From Rathayibacter tritici (GTDB lineage Bacteria; Actinomycetota; Actinomycetes; Actinomycetales; Microbacteriaceae): a stretch of 64,000 nucleotides of DNA. The translations under genes and the position numbers were made by a program. Below are positions 26,713-38,222 of this stretch, piece after piece. The DNA lies in assembly GCF_002932875.1 (NCBI RefSeq), contig NZ_PSWS01000058.1:224415-288414 (forward strand). The letters are read 5' to 3'. Position 1 is the stretch's first letter; every line of letters starts with the position of its first letter. Below the pieces are notes generated by a model that saw only the letters and a list, made by a program, of their open reading frames with translations, searched no databases and was not told where the DNA came from.

Positions 26713-28170
26713 CTAGAGCGTGAAGCCCCGGTCGTTCGGGCCGACCGGCGCCGGCAGCTGTGTGGTGCCCTCGAGGTAGCGGTCGACCTCGGCCGCGACG
26801 GAGCGACCCTCGGCGATAGCCCAGACGATCAAGGACTGTCCGCGCCCGGCATCGCCGGCCACAAAGACGCCGGGGGCACTGGTCTCGAAGGAGGCGCCGC
26901 GCGCGACATTGCCTCGCTCGGTGAAGGGGACCTCGAGCTGGCGAGCGAGGTGGTCCGCCTCCGGACCCGTGAAGCCGAGGGCGAGCAGGACCAGGTCGGC
27001 CGGGATCTCGCGTTCGGTGCCCGCCTTGGGCACGCGACGCCCGTCGAGATACTCGGTTTCGGCCACGCGCACCGCCCGGACCTCGCCGCCCTCGTTGGCC
27101 AGGAACTCCACGGTCGAGGCGAGGAACACGCGCTCCCCACCCTCTTCGTGAGCGCTCGAGACCTCGAACACGGTCGGATCCATCGGCCAGGGCTGAGTGT
27201 CCGGGCGCTCGGACGGCGGCTGCTGCCCGATCGCCAGAGTGGTGACCGAGGCGGCCTTCTGGCGGTGTGCGGTGCCGATGCAGTCGGCTCCGGTGTCGCC
27301 TCCGCCGAGGACCACGACGTGCTTGCCCTCCGCCGAGATCTGCTCGAAAACGCGGTCGCCCGCGATCGCGCGGTTCGACTGCACCAGGTACTCCATCGCG
27401 AAGTGCACGCCGTCGAGGTCGCGGCCCGGAACGGGCAGATCCCGCGGAACGAGAGCGCCGGTGGCGACCACGACCGCGTCGTAGCGCGCGCGCAGGTCGT
27501 CCCAGGTGATGTCGGAGCCGATGTCGACTCCGGCGCGGAAGCGGGTGCCCTCCGCCTTCATCTGGTTCAGGCGCAGTTCGAGGTGCTTCTTCTCCATTTT
27601 GAAGTCGGGGATGCCGTAGCGCAGGAGTCCGCCGATGCGGTCGTCGCGCTCGTAGACCGCAACCGTGTGCCCGGCGCGAGTGAGCTGCTGCGCGGCGGCG
27701 AGCCCCGCGGGGCCGGAGCCGACCACCGCGACGGTCTTGCCGGTCAGACGCTCCGGCGGGTGCGGCTGCACCCAGTCGTTGCCGAACGCCTGATCGATGA
27801 TCGAGACCTCGATCTGCTTGATCGTGACCGCCGGCTGGTTGATCCCGAGCACGCAGGACGACTCGCATGGCGCCGGGCAGAGCCGACCCGTGAACTCCGG
27901 GAAGTTGTTCGTCGCGTGCAGACGCTCGATGGCCTGGCGGCCCTCGCCGCGCCACATCAGGTCGTTCCACTCGGGGATCAGGTTCCCCAGCGGGCAGCCC
28001 TTGTGACAGAACGGGATGCCGCAGTCCATGCAGCGGCCCGCCTGACGGCGCAGCACGGCGGAGTCGCCCTGCTCGTAGACCTCTTTCCAGTCCATCAGGC
28101 GCACGGACACCGGGCGCCGATGGGGCAGCTCCCGGTCCTGCACCTTCAGGAACCCCTTGGGATCAGCCAC
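26713..28170 (-). CDS. gltD: Glutamate synthase (NADPH) small subunit
   Basis: Beta subunit of NADPH-GOGAT, passing electrons from NADPH via FAD and two 4Fe-4S clusters to GltB. The 485-residue protein has N-terminal cluster cysteines [17 protein letters not shown] and [12 protein letters not shown]. The FAD dinucleotide fold is [17 protein letters not shown], the NADPH fold is [17 protein letters not shown], and the closing FAD motif is [19 protein letters not shown]. The GTG start overlaps the gltB stop by 8 bp, so the subunits are translationally linked. Confidence 0.96.
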   Translation of the reverse strand: MADPKGFLKVQDRELPHRRPVSVRLMDWKEVYEQGDSAVLRRQAGRCMDCGIPFCHKGCPLGNLIPEWNDLMWRGEGRQAIERLHATNNFPEFTGRLCPAPCESSCVLGINQPAVTIKQIEVSIIDQAFGNDWVQPHPPERLTGKTVAVVGSGPAGLAAAQQLTRAGHTVAVYERDDRIGGLLRYGIPDFKMEKKHLELRLNQMKAEGTRFRAGVDIGSDITWDDLRARYDAVVVATGALVPRDLPVPGRDLDGVHFAMEYLVQSNRAIAGDRVFEQISAEGKHVVVLGGGDTGADCIGTAHRQKAASVTTLAIGQQPPSERPDTQPWPMDPTVFEVSSAHEEGGERVFLASTVEFLANEGGEVRAVRVAETEYLDGRRVPKAGTEREIPADLVLLALGFTGPEADHLARQLEVPFTERGNVARGASFETSAPGVFVAGDAGRGQSLIVWAIAEGRSVAAEVDRYLEGTTQLPAPVGPNDRGFTL

Positions 28171-31100
28171 CGGTCACCTCCAGAATCCGTCCCCAGACGA
28201 CATCGCCGTCGGGGTCGAGCCCCTCCTCGACGGCGGATGCCCGCGTCGCGAGCACCGCAGCGAAATCGCGGGGCAGTACCTTGACGAAACGCGAGACCGT
28301 TCCGTCCCAATCATCGAGCATCCCCTGGGCCAGGGGTGACTCGGTCTCGACGACATGCCGTTCGAGCAGGTCGCGCAGCATTTCTGCATCGGCACTGCCG
28401 AGCTCGGAGAGGGTGAGCTCACCGGACGCGAGGGCGTCGCGGTTGACGAGCTCCCGGCGCAGGCCGTGGATGTAGGCGGTGCCGCCGGACATGCCTGCAC
28501 CGAGGTTCCGTCCGGTCTCGCCGAGGATCACCGCCAAACCGCCGGTCATGTATTCGAGCGCGTGGTCTCCCACGCCCTCGACCACCGCGGTGGCACCGGA
28601 ATTGCGCACGAGGAAACGCTCGCCGACCATCCCGCGGAGGAACATCGTGCCCTGAGTCGCCCCGTAGCCGATCACGTTGCCTGCGATCACGTTGGCGGAG
28701 GCGTCGAACGTGCTACGGCGGTCGGGCCGCATCACGATCTGGCCGCCCGAGAGCCCCTTGCCGACGTAATCGTTGGAGTCGCCCTCAAGGCGCAGCGTGA
28801 TGCCCGCCGGGAGGAACGCCCCGAACGATTGCCCGGCCGAGCCGCGCAGCGAGACCACGATCGAGTCGGCCGGCAAGCCGTTCTCGCCGTAGCGGACGGT
28901 GACCTCGTGGCCGAGCATCGTGCCGACCGCGCGCTCAGTGTTCTTGATCTCGCGCTCGATCGAGACGGTGCCGCGATGATCGAGGACGTTCGCCGCACGA
29001 CGAATCAGCTCGTTGTCGAAGTGCTGCTCGAGCTCGTGCTTCTGGCGGCGCGCATTCCGGCGCGGCTCGTCGTCGGCGAACTCGGGGCCGACCAGGATCG
29101 GCGTCAGGTCGAGGCCGCTCGCCTTCCAATGCTCCACGGCGCGATTCACGTCGAGCAGCTCGCGGCGGCCGACGATCTCGTCGATGCTCCGGTAGCCAAG
29201 GTGCGCAAGGTACTCGCGCACCTCCTGAGCGATGAACTCGAAGAAATTGACGACGAACTCGGGCTTGCCGGTGAAGCGCTTGCGCAGCTCCGGGTTCTGC
29301 GTGGCGACTCCGACGGGGCAGGTGTCGAGATGGCAGACGCGCATCATGATGCAGCCCTCGACAATCAGCGGAGCCGTCGCGAAGCCGAACTCCTCGGCCC
29401 CGAGCAGCGCGCCGATGACGACGTCGCGGCCTGTCTTCATCTGCCCGTCGACCTGCACGACCACGCGGTCCCGCATGCCGTTGAGCATGAGGGTCTGCTG
29501 GGTCTCGGCGAGGCCGAGCTCCCAGGGAGTCCCCGCGTGCTTCAGCGAGTTGACCGGGCTCGCGCCCGTGCCGCCGTCATGGCCCGAGACGAGGATGACG
29601 TCGGCCAGGGCCTTCGCCGTGCCCGCCGCGACCGCTCCGATACCCGACTGGCTGACCAGCTTCGCGTGGATGCGGGCCGACGGGTTAGCGCGCTTGAGGT
29701 CGAAGATCAGCTGCTTGAGGTCCTCGATCGAGTAGATGTCGTGGTGCGGGGGCGGCGAGATCAGCCCGACTCCGGCGGTCGCGTGCCGGGTGCGCGCGAT
29801 CCACGGGTACACCTTCGTCGGCGGCAGCTGACCGCCCTCGCCGGGCTTGGCGCCCTGGGCGAGCTTGATCTGGATGTCGTCCGCGTGGGTGAGGTACATG
29901 CTCGTGACGCCGAAACGACCAGACGCGACCTGCTTGATCGCGGACCGGCGCTCGGGGTCGAGTAGCCGCTCGGTGTCCTCACCGCCCTCGCCGGTGTTCG
30001 ACTTGGCGCCGAGCCGGTTCATCGCAATGGCGAGCGTCTCGTGGGCCTCGGGCGAGATGGAGCCGTAGCTCATCGCTCCGGTGGAGAATCGCTTGACGAT
30101 GGCCTCGACCGGCTCGACCTCGTCGAGCGGGACGGGCGTGCGTCCGCCGGCGAACGCGAACATGCCACGGAGGGTCATCAGGGCACTCGACTGGTCATCT
30201 ACCATCGAGGTGTACTCGCGGAAGATGTCGTAGCGGCGGTTGCGGGTCGAGTGCTGTAGGCGGAACACCGTGTCCGGGTTGAACAGGTGCGGCGCACCGT
30301 CGCGGCGCCACTGGTATTCGCCCCCAACCGCGAGGCGCTCGTGTGCGATGACGGCGCCGTCCTCCGGGTAGGCAGCGCGGTGACGGGCCGCGTTCTCCTC
30401 AGCGACGACCTCCATACCGATGCCGCCGAGCTTGGAGACGGTGCCGGTGAAATACTGGTCGACGAATTTCTGGCTGAGTCCCACCGCCTCGAACGTCTGC
30501 GCTCCGGCGTAGCTCGAGACGGTCGAGATGCCCATCTTCGACATGATCTTCAGCACGCCCTTGCCGAGGGCCTTGATCACATTCTTGACGGCCTTCTCCG
30601 GCGAGAGATCCGAGATCATCCCACTGCGCACCAGCTGCTCGCACGTCTCCATTGCCAGGTACGGGTTCACCGCGGAGGCGCCGTAACCGATCAACGTCGC
30701 GACGTGGTGCACCTCTCGGACGTCACCGGCCTCGACGACGAGCCCCACGCGCATCCGGTTCTCGGTGCGGATGAGGTGGTGGTGCACCGCCGCGAGCATC
30801 AGCAACGACGGAATGGGCGCGAGATCCTTGGTGGAGTCGCGGTCCGAGAGTACGAGGAACTGCGCTCCGGCGGCGATCGCCTCGTCGGCCTCGTCGCACA
30901 TGGCGTCGATCCGCTCCTGCATGGCGCGCGGTCCGGCGTCGACACGGTAGAGACCGCGGATCGTCGTGGTGATGTGGCTGAGCGGACGCGGCGCGATGTG
31001 CTGGATCTTCGCGAGTTCGTCATTGTCGATCACCGGGAAGTCGAGGACCACTTGCCGCGCGTGCTCGGGACCGGCGCTCAGCAGGTTGCGCGATGGCCCG

Positions 31101-32755
31101 AGGCCGAGGCGGAGCGAGGTGACCACCTCCTCCCGAATGGAGTCCAGCGGCGGATTGGTGACCTGCGCGAACGCCTGGGTGAAGTAGTCGAACAGCAGGC
31201 GCGGGCGCTGGGAGAGCACCGCCACCGGAGTGTCCGACCCCATCGCGCCGAGCGGCTCCGCACCGGCGCGCGCCATGGGCAGCAGAAGGAGGCGGACCTC
31301 CTCCTCCGTGTAGCCGAAGGTGCGCTGGCGGCGGTTGACCGAAGCGGGGGTGTGCACGATGTGCTCGCGCTCGGGGAGGTCCCTGAGGTTGATGCGGCCG
31401 TTCTCCAGCCACTCCTCGAAGGGACCGGAAGCAGCGAGCTGCGCCTTGATCTCCTCGTCCTCGACGATGCGGCCCTGCTCCGTGTCGACCAGGAACATGC
31501 GACCGGGCTGAAGGCGTCCCTTGCGGACCACCGTCGCCGGGTCGATGTCGAGCACGCCGATCTCGCTCGCGAGCACCACGAGTCCATCGTCCGTGACCAT
31601 GAAGCGGCCGGGGCGAAGCCCGTTGCGGTCGAGCGTGGCGCCCACGAGCACGCCGTCGGTGAAGCCGATCGCGGCCGGACCGTCCCACGGCTCCATGAGC
31701 ATCGAGTGGTACTCGTAGAAGGCGCGGCGCTTCGCATCGAGGGCGCCACCCTGGTTCTCCCAGGCCTCGGGCACCATCATCATCACGGCGTGCGGGAGCG
31801 AGCGGCCGGCCAGGGTGAGCAGCTCGACGGCCTCGTCGAAGGACGCGGAGTCGCTTCGGCCCGGCGAGACGATCGGGAGCAGCGGCGCGAGGTCACCCAG
31901 TTCGCGACTCTTCAGCTGCGACTGGCGGGCGCGCATCCAGTTGCGGTTGCCCTGCACAGTGTTGATCTCGCCGTTGTGCGCGATCATCCGGAACGGCTGC
32001 GCGAGCGGCCAGGACGGGAAGGTGTTGGTCGAGTAGCGGGAGTGCACGACGGCGAGCTTGGACGCGAAGCGCTCGTCCGAGAGATCGGGGTAGAACGGCT
32101 CCAACTGGAGGGTCGTCACCATCCCCTTGTAGACGACTGTGCGGCTCGACAGCGACATGAAGTACGCCTCGAGCTCGCGCTCGACCCGCTTGCGCAGGCG
32201 GAAGGTCTGCCGGTCCAGGCGGAGGGAGGCCAGGGGGACCCCGTCCTCGTCGGTCAGCTCGCTGGAGACATAGACCTGCTCGATCGCCGGCATCGCAGCG
32301 CGAGCGAGGGTACCGATCTCGTCGGGCTGCACCGGCACGGACCGCCAGCCGAGCACGGTCAGGTTCTCCTCGCGGGCGATCTCAGCGATCGATGTCTTCA
32401 CCCGCTCGCGGGCGAAGACGTCCACGGGCAAGAAGGCGTTACCGACGGCGTACTGCCCCACGGGCGGCAGTTCGACCGGAGCGACCGCGCGTAAGAACTC
32501 GTCGGGGATCTGCGTGATGATGCCCGCGCCGTCACCGGTCCCGGCATCGGAGCCGACGGCTCCGCGGTGCTCGAGGTTGCGCAGCGCATTGAGTGCCGCG
32601 TCGATGATGTCGTGGCCGGGGGTGCCGCGCAGGGTGGCGACCATCGCGAGACCGCATGCGTCCTTCTCTGCGGCCGGGTCGTACATCCCCTGGGCCGACG
32701 GCGTGCCGATAAAGGGCACGACGGGAGCCTGGGGCGAGGGCTGGGCGGAGGCCAT
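28163..32755 (-). CDS. gltB: Glutamate synthase large subunit
   Basis: Alpha subunit of GOGAT: glutamine hydrolysis, then transfer of ammonia to 2-oxoglutarate. The 1530-residue protein has a class II amidotransferase domain with Cys34 ([15 protein letters not shown]), made N-terminal by removal of a 33-residue leader. It also has the central and FMN-binding synthase domains ([28 protein letters not shown]), 3Fe-4S cysteines in [15 protein letters not shown] near 1135, and the C-terminal beta-helix. The ATG at 32755 is chosen because MASAQPS... gives the usual leader, and GTGAGGAC lies upstream. The open frame 46 codons longer is unsupported. It precedes gltD with an 8-bp overlap. Confidence 0.95.
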   Translation of the reverse strand: MASAQPSPQAPVVPFIGTPSAQGMYDPAAEKDACGLAMVATLRGTPGHDIIDAALNALRNLEHRGAVGSDAGTGDGAGIITQIPDEFLRAVAPVELPPVGQYAVGNAFLPVDVFARERVKTSIAEIAREENLTVLGWRSVPVQPDEIGTLARAAMPAIEQVYVSSELTDEDGVPLASLRLDRQTFRLRKRVERELEAYFMSLSSRTVVYKGMVTTLQLEPFYPDLSDERFASKLAVVHSRYSTNTFPSWPLAQPFRMIAHNGEINTVQGNRNWMRARQSQLKSRELGDLAPLLPIVSPGRSDSASFDEAVELLTLAGRSLPHAVMMMVPEAWENQGGALDAKRRAFYEYHSMLMEPWDGPAAIGFTDGVLVGATLDRNGLRPGRFMVTDDGLVVLASEIGVLDIDPATVVRKGRLQPGRMFLVDTEQGRIVEDEEIKAQLAASGPFEEWLENGRINLRDLPEREHIVHTPASVNRRQRTFGYTEEEVRLLLLPMARAGAEPLGAMGSDTPVAVLSQRPRLLFDYFTQAFAQVTNPPLDSIREEVVTSLRLGLGPSRNLLSAGPEHARQVVLDFPVIDNDELAKIQHIAPRPLSHITTTIRGLYRVDAGPRAMQERIDAMCDEADEAIAAGAQFLVLSDRDSTKDLAPIPSLLMLAAVHHHLIRTENRMRVGLVVEAGDVREVHHVATLIGYGASAVNPYLAMETCEQLVRSGMISDLSPEKAVKNVIKALGKGVLKIMSKMGISTVSSYAGAQTFEAVGLSQKFVDQYFTGTVSKLGGIGMEVVAEENAARHRAAYPEDGAVIAHERLAVGGEYQWRRDGAPHLFNPDTVFRLQHSTRNRRYDIFREYTSMVDDQSSALMTLRGMFAFAGGRTPVPLDEVEPVEAIVKRFSTGAMSYGSISPEAHETLAIAMNRLGAKSNTGEGGEDTERLLDPERRSAIKQVASGRFGVTSMYLTHADDIQIKLAQGAKPGEGGQLPPTKVYPWIARTRHATAGVGLISPPPHHDIYSIEDLKQLIFDLKRANPSARIHAKLVSQSGIGAVAAGTAKALADVILVSGHDGGTGASPVNSLKHAGTPWELGLAETQQTLMLNGMRDRVVVQVDGQMKTGRDVVIGALLGAEEFGFATAPLIVEGCIMMRVCHLDTCPVGVATQNPELRKRFTGKPEFVVNFFEFIAQEVREYLAHLGYRSIDEIVGRRELLDVNRAVEHWKASGLDLTPILVGPEFADDEPRRNARRQKHELEQHFDNELIRRAANVLDHRGTVSIEREIKNTERAVGTMLGHEVTVRYGENGLPADSIVVSLRGSAGQSFGAFLPAGITLRLEGDSNDYVGKGLSGGQIVMRPDRRSTFDASANVIAGNVIGYGATQGTMFLRGMVGERFLVRNSGATAVVEGVGDHALEYMTGGLAVILGETGRNLGAGMSGGTAYIHGLRRELVNRDALASGELTLSELGSADAEMLRDLLERHVVETESPLAQGMLDDWDGTVSRFVKVLPRDFAAVLATRASAVEEGLDPDGDVVWGRILEVTGG

Positions 32756-32970
32756 GTGAACCGTCCTCACGGGGGTGATGGCTGATCGGGGCGTCGCTGG
32801 CCCGCGGGGGTGGAGGAGGGACGGCTTCCCGGTCAGGAGAGCCGCAGAGTTCTGCGCAGTGCGAGCGTCGTGCGCCGCCGGCGGTGCCAGCACGACCTCC
32901 CACCCGCGGCAGCGCTCGTGGCTGCGCCGTGAGGGGCGGTCGTGGAGGTGTCGGGCACCTGGGCGGCGAT
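32756..32970 (-). other. gltB leader region with large inverted repeat
   Basis: The gap between lgt and gltB. It contains no TA dinucleotide, hence no canonical -10 box, so gltB is probably read through from lgt or uses an atypical promoter. An imperfect inverted repeat pairs GGTGCC (32883-32888) plus CGACCTCC (32893-32900) with GGAGG...TCG (32944-32953) and GGCACC (32954-32959). It encloses a smaller GCAGC/GCTGC hairpin. The function is unknown. Confidence 0.4.
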
Positions 32971-32985
32971 CGCGGAGGCTCCGCG
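32971..32985 (-). terminator. Small GC hairpin after lgt
   Basis: CGCGGA-GGC-TCCGCG, a 6-bp stem with a 3-nt loop, lies 6 bp after the lgt stop. It has no U tract and may be a weak or partial terminator. Confidence 0.4.
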
Positions 32986-32991
32986 ACCCCG

Positions 32992-33963
32992 TCAGGTGCG
33001 GGAGACCGTCGGCTTCTCGGCGTCGGTGCCGGAAGCAGGGGTGGTGGTGTCGTCGGGGTGGGACTCGACGTCCTCGAACTCTATCTCAGCGGAAGCCGGA
33101 GTCCACTCCCGACCCGGCCGGTACGCCGAGGGCTCGCCACCGGGATGTTCGCGCTTCTGAATCACCACGATCACCAGGCCGATGACGACGGCAGCGAGGG
33201 CAGCCCAGACATTGGTGCGGATGCCCCAGAAGAACTCACTCGGGTCGATGCGGATGGACTCGAACCAGACTCGGCCGACGCCGTACCAGATCAGATAGGC
33301 GGCGAAGACGGTGCCCCACTGCAGTCGGAGGCGGCGCTCGAGCACCAGAACGACGGCGATGCCGACGACGTTCCAGAGGATCTCGTACAGGAAGGTCGGG
33401 TGGAAGAGGGTGCCCGCCTGCAGGCCGACCGGGAAAGCCGGGTTCGTGGTTTCGATTTCCAGGCCCCAGGGCAGGGTGGTGGGCAGGCCGAAGAGCTCGT
33501 GATTGAACCAGTTGCCCAGACGTCCGAGCGCCTGCGCGGCCAGCAGGCCGGGAGCGAGGGCGTCGGCGAAGCTCCAGAAGCGGACGCCGGTCCAGCGGCA
33601 ACCGATGAACGCGCCGACCGCGCCACCGATCAGGCCGCCGAAAATCGCGTTACCGCCGTTCCAGATGCGGACGACCTCCCACGGGTCGGCGCCGGCGAAG
33701 AAGTAGTCGCCGGGGTGCGTCAGCACGTGATAAGCCCGAGCGCCGACGATGCCCAGCGGGACCGCCCAGATGATGATGTCGAGCACGACCCACGGCTCGA
33801 CGCCGCGACGCCTGAGGCGCTGGTCGGTCATGATCGTCGCCACGATGATCCCCGCGAGGATGCACAGCGCGTAGGTGTGGATCGCGAGGGTCCAGTTGCC
33901 GATCGTGAGGTCGTACTGACTCCACGCGTCGGGGGGGCTCGGAATGCTCAGCGGTACGGACAC
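32992..33963 (-). CDS. lgt: Prolipoprotein diacylglyceryl transferase
   Basis: Inner-membrane enzyme that moves diacylglycerol from phosphatidylglycerol onto the lipobox Cys of prolipoproteins. The 323-residue protein has about seven membrane segments (for example [20 protein letters not shown] and [20 protein letters not shown]). It carries the Lgt signature [18 protein letters not shown], plus [14 protein letters not shown] and a [12 protein letters not shown] motif. A charged cytoplasmic C-terminal tail of about 50 residues follows, as is common in Actinobacteria. Its position after trpCBA is conserved in Actinobacteria, but a hairpin separates it from trpA. Confidence 0.95.
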   Translation of the reverse strand: MSVPLSIPSPPDAWSQYDLTIGNWTLAIHTYALCILAGIIVATIMTDQRLRRRGVEPWVVLDIIIWAVPLGIVGARAYHVLTHPGDYFFAGADPWEVVRIWNGGNAIFGGLIGGAVGAFIGCRWTGVRFWSFADALAPGLLAAQALGRLGNWFNHELFGLPTTLPWGLEIETTNPAFPVGLQAGTLFHPTFLYEILWNVVGIAVVLVLERRLRLQWGTVFAAYLIWYGVGRVWFESIRIDPSEFFWGIRTNVWAALAAVVIGLVIVVIQKREHPGGEPSAYRPGREWTPASAEIEFEDVESHPDDTTTPASGTDAEKPTVSRT

Positions 33964-33996
33964 CGGTACTCGACCTTTCGAAGGAGGGGGTCCCCC

Positions 33997-34017
33997 GGGC
34001 GCAGCTCGGCTGCGCCC
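33997..34017 (-). terminator. Hairpin terminator downstream of trpA
   Basis: A 9-bp perfect stem, GGGCGCAGC / GCTGCGCCC, with loop TCG lies 31 bp after the trpA stop. It is flanked by C/G runs that extend it imperfectly, and has no U tract. Confidence 0.6.
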
Positions 34018-34048
34018 CGGTGGGCATCCCGATTGTAGCGGGAGGGCG

Positions 34049-34849
34049 TCAGCGCTCGGCGCGCGTGCCCTCAGCGAGGCCGCGGGACGTCTCGGCGACA
34101 GCGGCCACCCCTCCGGATGCCAGGGCGCGCACCAGCGCGGAACCGACGATAGCGCCGTCCGCGTACGCGAGGATCTCGGCGACCTGCTCGCCGGTCGAGA
34201 TGCCCAGGCCGACGCAGGCGCTCTCGGAGCCGGCGACGCGGAGCCGGTCGATCAGTGTGCGCGCTGCGGAGTCGACGTCGGTGCGGGCCCCGGTAATACC
34301 CATCGTCGAGACCGCGTAGACGAAGCCGCGGCTGGAGTCGACCGCCTGGCGCAGCCGCGTGTCCGTCGAGGACGGCGCGGCCAGGAACACCCGGTCGAGG
34401 CCGAGGCGCTCGGACACGGCGAGCCACTCGGCTCCCTCGTCCGGGATCAGGTCGGGCGTGATCAGGCCGGAGCCGCCCGCCTCCGCGAGGTCGCTCGCGA
34501 AGCGCTCCACGCCGTACTGCAGCACGGGGTTGTAGTAGGTCATCACCAGAACCGGCACGTCGACGCGCGCGCGGATGCTGCGCACCGCTTCGAAGCCGTG
34601 CCGCAGGCGGAACCCGCCGGCGATGGCGGCCTGCGTCGCCTCCTGAATGACCGGTCCGTCCATCACAGGGTCGGAGTAGGGCAGGCCCAGTTCGATCGCG
34701 TCCACGCCGTTCTCGGCCATCGCGACCGCGGCGTCGATACTCGTCGGCAGGTCGGGGAAGCCGACGGGCAGGTAGCCGATCAGGGCGCCCGCGGCCTCCT
34801 CGTTGCGGCGCCGGACGGTCTCGGCGACGCTCGGCCCCCGACCACTCAC
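34049..34849 (-). CDS. trpA: Tryptophan synthase alpha chain
   Basis: Cleaves indole-3-glycerol phosphate to indole, which is channelled to TrpB. The 266-residue TIM barrel has the catalytic Glu in [20 protein letters not shown] and the Asp of YSDP, then [11 protein letters not shown] and the phosphate loop region [12 protein letters not shown]. The GTG start overlaps the trpB stop by 4 bp (GTGA), so the subunits are coupled in translation. The chain is of normal length and complete. Confidence 0.96.
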   Translation of the reverse strand: MSGRGPSVAETVRRRNEEAAGALIGYLPVGFPDLPTSIDAAVAMAENGVDAIELGLPYSDPVMDGPVIQEATQAAIAGGFRLRHGFEAVRSIRARVDVPVLVMTYYNPVLQYGVERFASDLAEAGGSGLITPDLIPDEGAEWLAVSERLGLDRVFLAAPSSTDTRLRQAVDSSRGFVYAVSTMGITGARTDVDSAARTLIDRLRVAGSESACVGLGISTGEQVAEILAYADGAIVGSALVRALASGGVAAVAETSRGLAEGTRAER

Positions 34850-36057
34850 GACTGCACCGCGCCCTGGTCCATCAGACCGAAGTAGTGCGCGGCCGTTGTC
34901 ATGTCCTTGTCGCCGCGGCCGGAGAGGTTGACGAGGATCGTCGCGTCCGGGCCGAGTTCGCGACCCAGCTCGAGCGTGCCGACGAGGGCGTGCGCGGACT
35001 CGATGGCCGGGATGATGCCCTCGGTGCGGCTCAGCAGCATCAGAGCATCCATCGCGGCGGAGTCGGTGACCGCTCGGTAGTCGGCGCGGCCGATGCTCGA
35101 GAGCCAGGCGTGCTCCGGGCCGATCCCGGGGTAGTCCAGGCCGGCCGAGATCGAGTGCGATTCGACCGTCTGGCCATCCTCGTCCTGAAGGAGGAAGCTG
35201 CGCGCACCGTGCAGGACGCCCGGCCGGCCCTTGCTGATGGTCGCCGCGTGGCGCGGGGTCTCGATCCCGTCGCCCCCCGCCTCGAAGCCGACGAGGCGGA
35301 CCTCGGGGTCGTCGAGGAAGGCGTGGAAGATGCCCATCGCGTTCGATCCGCCGCCAACGCAGGCCGTGACCGCGGTCGGCAGCGAGCCGGTGAGCTCGAG
35401 GACCTGCTCACGCGCCTCCTCGCCGATGATCTTCTGGAAGTCGCGCACCAGCGCGGGGAACGGATGCGGCCCCGCGACGGTCCCGAAGATGTAGTTGGTC
35501 GTGCCGACGTTCGTGACCCAGTCGCGCATCGCGTCGTTGATCGCATCCTTGAGGGTGCGCGAACCGGTCGTCACGGGGATCACCTCGGCGCCCAGGAGCC
35601 GCATCCGGGCGACGTTGAGCGCCTGGCGTTCGGTGTCGACCTCGCCCATGTAGACCACGCAGTCGAGGCCGAAGAGCGCGGCGGCCGTGGCGGTCGCGAC
35701 TCCGTGCTGGCCGGCGCCCGTCTCCGCGATGACCCTCGTCTTGCCGATCCGCTTGGTCAGCAGCGCCTGCCCCAGCACATTGTTGATCTTGTGCGAGCCG
35801 GTGTGGTTGAGGTCCTCGCGCTTGAGGATGATCCGCGCACCGCCGGCGTGCTCGGCGAACCGGGGTACCTCCGTGATGATCGACGGCCGGCCGGTATAGC
35901 TGCGGTGCAGCTCCATCAGCTCGGCCGCGAACGCGGGGTCGACCTTGGTGCGCTCGTACTCGGCGCTCAGCTCATCGAGTGCCTCGACGAGCGACTCGGG
36001 GACGTAGCGTCCGCCGAACTCGCCGAAGTAGGGGCCGAGTTCATCCCGGAGTGCCAT
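34846..36057 (-). CDS. trpB: Tryptophan synthase beta chain
   Basis: PLP-dependent condensation of indole and serine to tryptophan. The 403-residue protein has the PLP Lys in [16 protein letters not shown], the [12 protein letters not shown] loop, the phosphate-binding [16 protein letters not shown] and [10 protein letters not shown] near the N-terminus. It is the standard TrpB1 type. It lies between trpC (20 bp upstream) and trpA (4-bp overlap). Confidence 0.97.
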   Translation of the reverse strand: MALRDELGPYFGEFGGRYVPESLVEALDELSAEYERTKVDPAFAAELMELHRSYTGRPSIITEVPRFAEHAGGARIILKREDLNHTGSHKINNVLGQALLTKRIGKTRVIAETGAGQHGVATATAAALFGLDCVVYMGEVDTERQALNVARMRLLGAEVIPVTTGSRTLKDAINDAMRDWVTNVGTTNYIFGTVAGPHPFPALVRDFQKIIGEEAREQVLELTGSLPTAVTACVGGGSNAMGIFHAFLDDPEVRLVGFEAGGDGIETPRHAATISKGRPGVLHGARSFLLQDEDGQTVESHSISAGLDYPGIGPEHAWLSSIGRADYRAVTDSAAMDALMLLSRTEGIIPAIESAHALVGTLELGRELGPDATILVNLSGRGDKDMTTAAHYFGLMDQGAVQS

Positions 36058-36077
36058 GCGGTTCCGCCTTACGGTGA

Positions 36078-36851
36078 TCAGGACGCCAGGAACCTGGCGA
36101 GAGTGGAGACGGGGTCGCCTCCGGTGACGAGCGCCTCGCCCACGAGGACGACATCGGCACCAGAACGGCGGTAGTGGGCGACATCGTCCGCCGTCTTGAC
36201 CGCGGACTCGGCGACCTTGACCGCAGTGGCGGGGATGCGATCGGAGAGTCGGCCGAAGAGGTCGCGGTCGAGTTCGAAGGTCGTCAGGTTGCGCGCGTTC
36301 ACGCCGATGAGGTGGGCGCCGAGGTCGATCGCGCGCTCGAGCTCGTCGGCCGAGTGGGTCTCGACGAGCGGGGTCATCCCGAGCTCGAGGACCAGGGCGT
36401 GCAGCTCGGTGAGCAGGGGCTGTTCGAGCGCGGCGACGATGAGCAGGACCAGGTCGGCACCGGCCGCTCGGGCCTCGAGGACCTGGTACGGCTCGGCGAT
36501 GAAGTCCTTGCGCAGGACGGGGATCGAGACGCGCTCGCGGACCGCCTCCAGGTCGGCGAGCGACCCCTTGAAGCGGCGCTCCTCGGTGAGGACGCTGATC
36601 GCGCTCGCTCCCCCGAGCTCGTACTGCCCGGCCAGATCGGCGGGAACGGGGATGTCGGCGAGGGCCCCGCGCGACGGGCTCGCGCGCTTGACCTCGGCAA
36701 TGATCTTGACGCGCTCGGCGGGAGCCAGCGCGGCCAGGGCGTCCAGGGCGGGGGTCTGAGCGAGCGCACGACGCTCAACGACCTCGATCGGGGCGCTCTC
36801 GCGGCGGCGAGCCGCATCGGCCAGGGCTCCGGCGGTCAGGTCTGTGAGCAT
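36078..36851 (-). CDS. trpC: Indole-3-glycerol phosphate synthase
   Basis: Ring closure of carboxyphenylamino-deoxyribulose phosphate to indole-3-glycerol phosphate. The 257-residue TIM barrel has [13 protein letters not shown] with the catalytic Lys, [28 protein letters not shown] and [13 protein letters not shown]. The ATG at 36851 shares a base with the stop of the preceding small membrane gene (TGATG), implying coupled translation. The frame is open further upstream, but that part overlaps the small gene and has no trpC similarity. Confidence 0.95.
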   Translation of the reverse strand: MLTDLTAGALADAARRRESAPIEVVERRALAQTPALDALAALAPAERVKIIAEVKRASPSRGALADIPVPADLAGQYELGGASAISVLTEERRFKGSLADLEAVRERVSIPVLRKDFIAEPYQVLEARAAGADLVLLIVAALEQPLLTELHALVLELGMTPLVETHSADELERAIDLGAHLIGVNARNLTTFELDRDLFGRLSDRIPATAVKVAESAVKTADDVAHYRRSGADVVLVGEALVTGGDPVSTLARFLAS

Positions 36852-37084
36852 CAGGCACCCACCTTCGAGTTCGCCTTCGGGCCGTCGACGCCGTAGCCCG
36901 CTCTGGCCATCCCCACGCCCACGAGCAGGCCCACCACGACCAGGCCGGCCGAGAGCCAGACGACGAGCGGCACGTCGAACCAGAACGCGATCGTGCCAAT
37001 CGTGAATCCGACCAACATGATGACGACGGCCGTCCAGGCCGCGGGCGAGTGGCCGTGGTTGTCGTCGTCGTGCTCGCTGCTCAT
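36851..37084 (-). CDS. Small membrane protein of the trp cluster (HGxxPAAW type)
   Basis: A 77-residue protein, MSSEHDDDNHGHSPAAWTAV, with two predicted membrane segments (VVIMLVGFTIGTIAFWF and VVWLSAGLVVVGLLVGVGMA). The HGHSPAAW motif marks a small actinobacterial family that is regularly found just before trpC. Its role is unknown. A good AAGGAGGA lies 5-6 nt before the ATG at 37084. Its stop overlaps the trpC start. Confidence 0.85.
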   Translation of the reverse strand: MSSEHDDDNHGHSPAAWTAVVIMLVGFTIGTIAFWFDVPLVVWLSAGLVVVGLLVGVGMARAGYGVDGPKANSKVGA

Positions 37085-37221
37085 GGGTCTCCTCCTTGTA
37101 GTGCATCGGAACCCGAGCAGTCTAGCGCGAGGCACCTGGGGACCCTGGCCGGGACGCACCTGCCGCGGGCCCCCGTCAGGGGCCGGACTCGGGCCGTCTT
37201 CGAGCGGGTAGCCGGCCCGGG

Positions 37222-37857
37222 TCAGCGGGAGGACGTGGGGTCGTCACCGCGCGAGAGCTCGTCCCAGGAGACGACCGGATCGATGTCGCCGTCGTCGGTG
37301 TGGACCGTCGAGGCACCGTGGCCGTAGCCGTCGGCCGGCTCGAAGCGGGACGTCCGCTTCTTCGCCACCCCGGGCCACCGGCGCGAGGTCGCGAGCACGC
37401 CGATCCCGAGCACCGCTGCGAGCACACCGCACGCCAGGGCCACGACCGGCCAGGCCGTGACGGCGGAGGAGGCGACCAGGGCCGCGACGGACTGCTCACC
37501 GGCGATGGCGGTCGCCCCGGTGACCAGCGAGGCCCCGGCGCGCACGGGGTCGCCCAGGGCGGTCGCAGCCGCCAGCACGACCGACGCGCCGAGAAGCACC
37601 TGAAGCAGTCCTAGCAGGATCCGGAAGACGGGACCGGCGATCGCGAGCGCCGCCGCGAGGGCCAGGCCCGCGAGCGCGAGCGCCGAGAGTGCCGGAGCGG
37701 CGACCGTGCCCGCCACGTCGATCCGCTGGCCCTCGCCCTCGGTTGCCGCGAGCGTCAGCGTGAACCACGACTGCGTGGAGGAGGTCAGCTCGAGCGCGGC
37801 GAGCAGCACGACCCCGAGGATCGCGGAGTACTTCAGCCGCCGGCCGCTCACGCTCAC
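37222..37857 (-). CDS. Tryptophan-biosynthesis-associated membrane protein
   Basis: A 211-residue integral membrane protein with about four hydrophobic segments (SAILGVVLLAALELTS, PALSALALAGLALAAALAIA, LLGLLQVLLGASVVLAAATA and VVALACGVLAAVLGIGVLAT). A charged cytoplasmic tail follows. It belongs to the conserved trp-region membrane family (TIGR02234-like) of Actinobacteria; function unproven. The GTG start at 37857 overlaps the hisI stop (GTGA). In many Actinobacteria trpE would lie just upstream of this gene, but here hisI is joined directly. Confidence 0.85.
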   Translation of the reverse strand: MSVSGRRLKYSAILGVVLLAALELTSSTQSWFTLTLAATEGEGQRIDVAGTVAAPALSALALAGLALAAALAIAGPVFRILLGLLQVLLGASVVLAAATALGDPVRAGASLVTGATAIAGEQSVAALVASSAVTAWPVVALACGVLAAVLGIGVLATSRRWPGVAKKRTSRFEPADGYGHGASTVHTDDGDIDPVVSWDELSRGDDPTSSR

Positions 37858-38222
37858 TCCCCCGGGCCGAGGCCGGTGAACGGCGCGAGCGGATCGACGT
37901 CGAAGCAGGCGTGCTCGCCGGTGTGGCACGCGGCTCCGATCTGCTCGACCTGCACCAGCAGCGTGTCGGCATCGCAGTCGAGCGCGGCTGCCCGCACGAA
38001 CTGGGCGTGGCCGGAGGTGTCGCCCTTGCGCCAGTACTCCTGCCGCGAGCGCGACCAGAAGGTGACGCGGCCCTCGCTGAGGGTTCTGCGGAGCGCCTCG
38101 CGGTCCATCCACCCCATCATCAGCACCTCGCGGGTGTCGTGCTGCTGGATGATCGCGGGCAGCAGCCCGGTCGGATCGAAGGCGGCGCGCTCGAGGACGG
38201 CGTCGAGCTCGGCGGGGGTCAT
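37854..38222 (-). CDS. hisI: Phosphoribosyl-AMP cyclohydrolase
   Basis: Third step of histidine synthesis, opening the adenine ring of PR-AMP. The 122-residue zinc/magnesium enzyme has [36 protein letters not shown] and the metal cysteines in [10 protein letters not shown]...[10 protein letters not shown]. It is the single-domain form; HisE is encoded separately at 39967-40230. The start overlaps the hisF stop by 4 bp, and the end overlaps the trp-linked membrane gene by 4 bp. Confidence 0.95.
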   Translation of the reverse strand: MTPAELDAVLERAAFDPTGLLPAIIQQHDTREVLMMGWMDREALRRTLSEGRVTFWSRSRQEYWRKGDTSGHAQFVRAAALDCDADTLLVQVEQIGAACHTGEHACFDVDPLAPFTGLGPGE

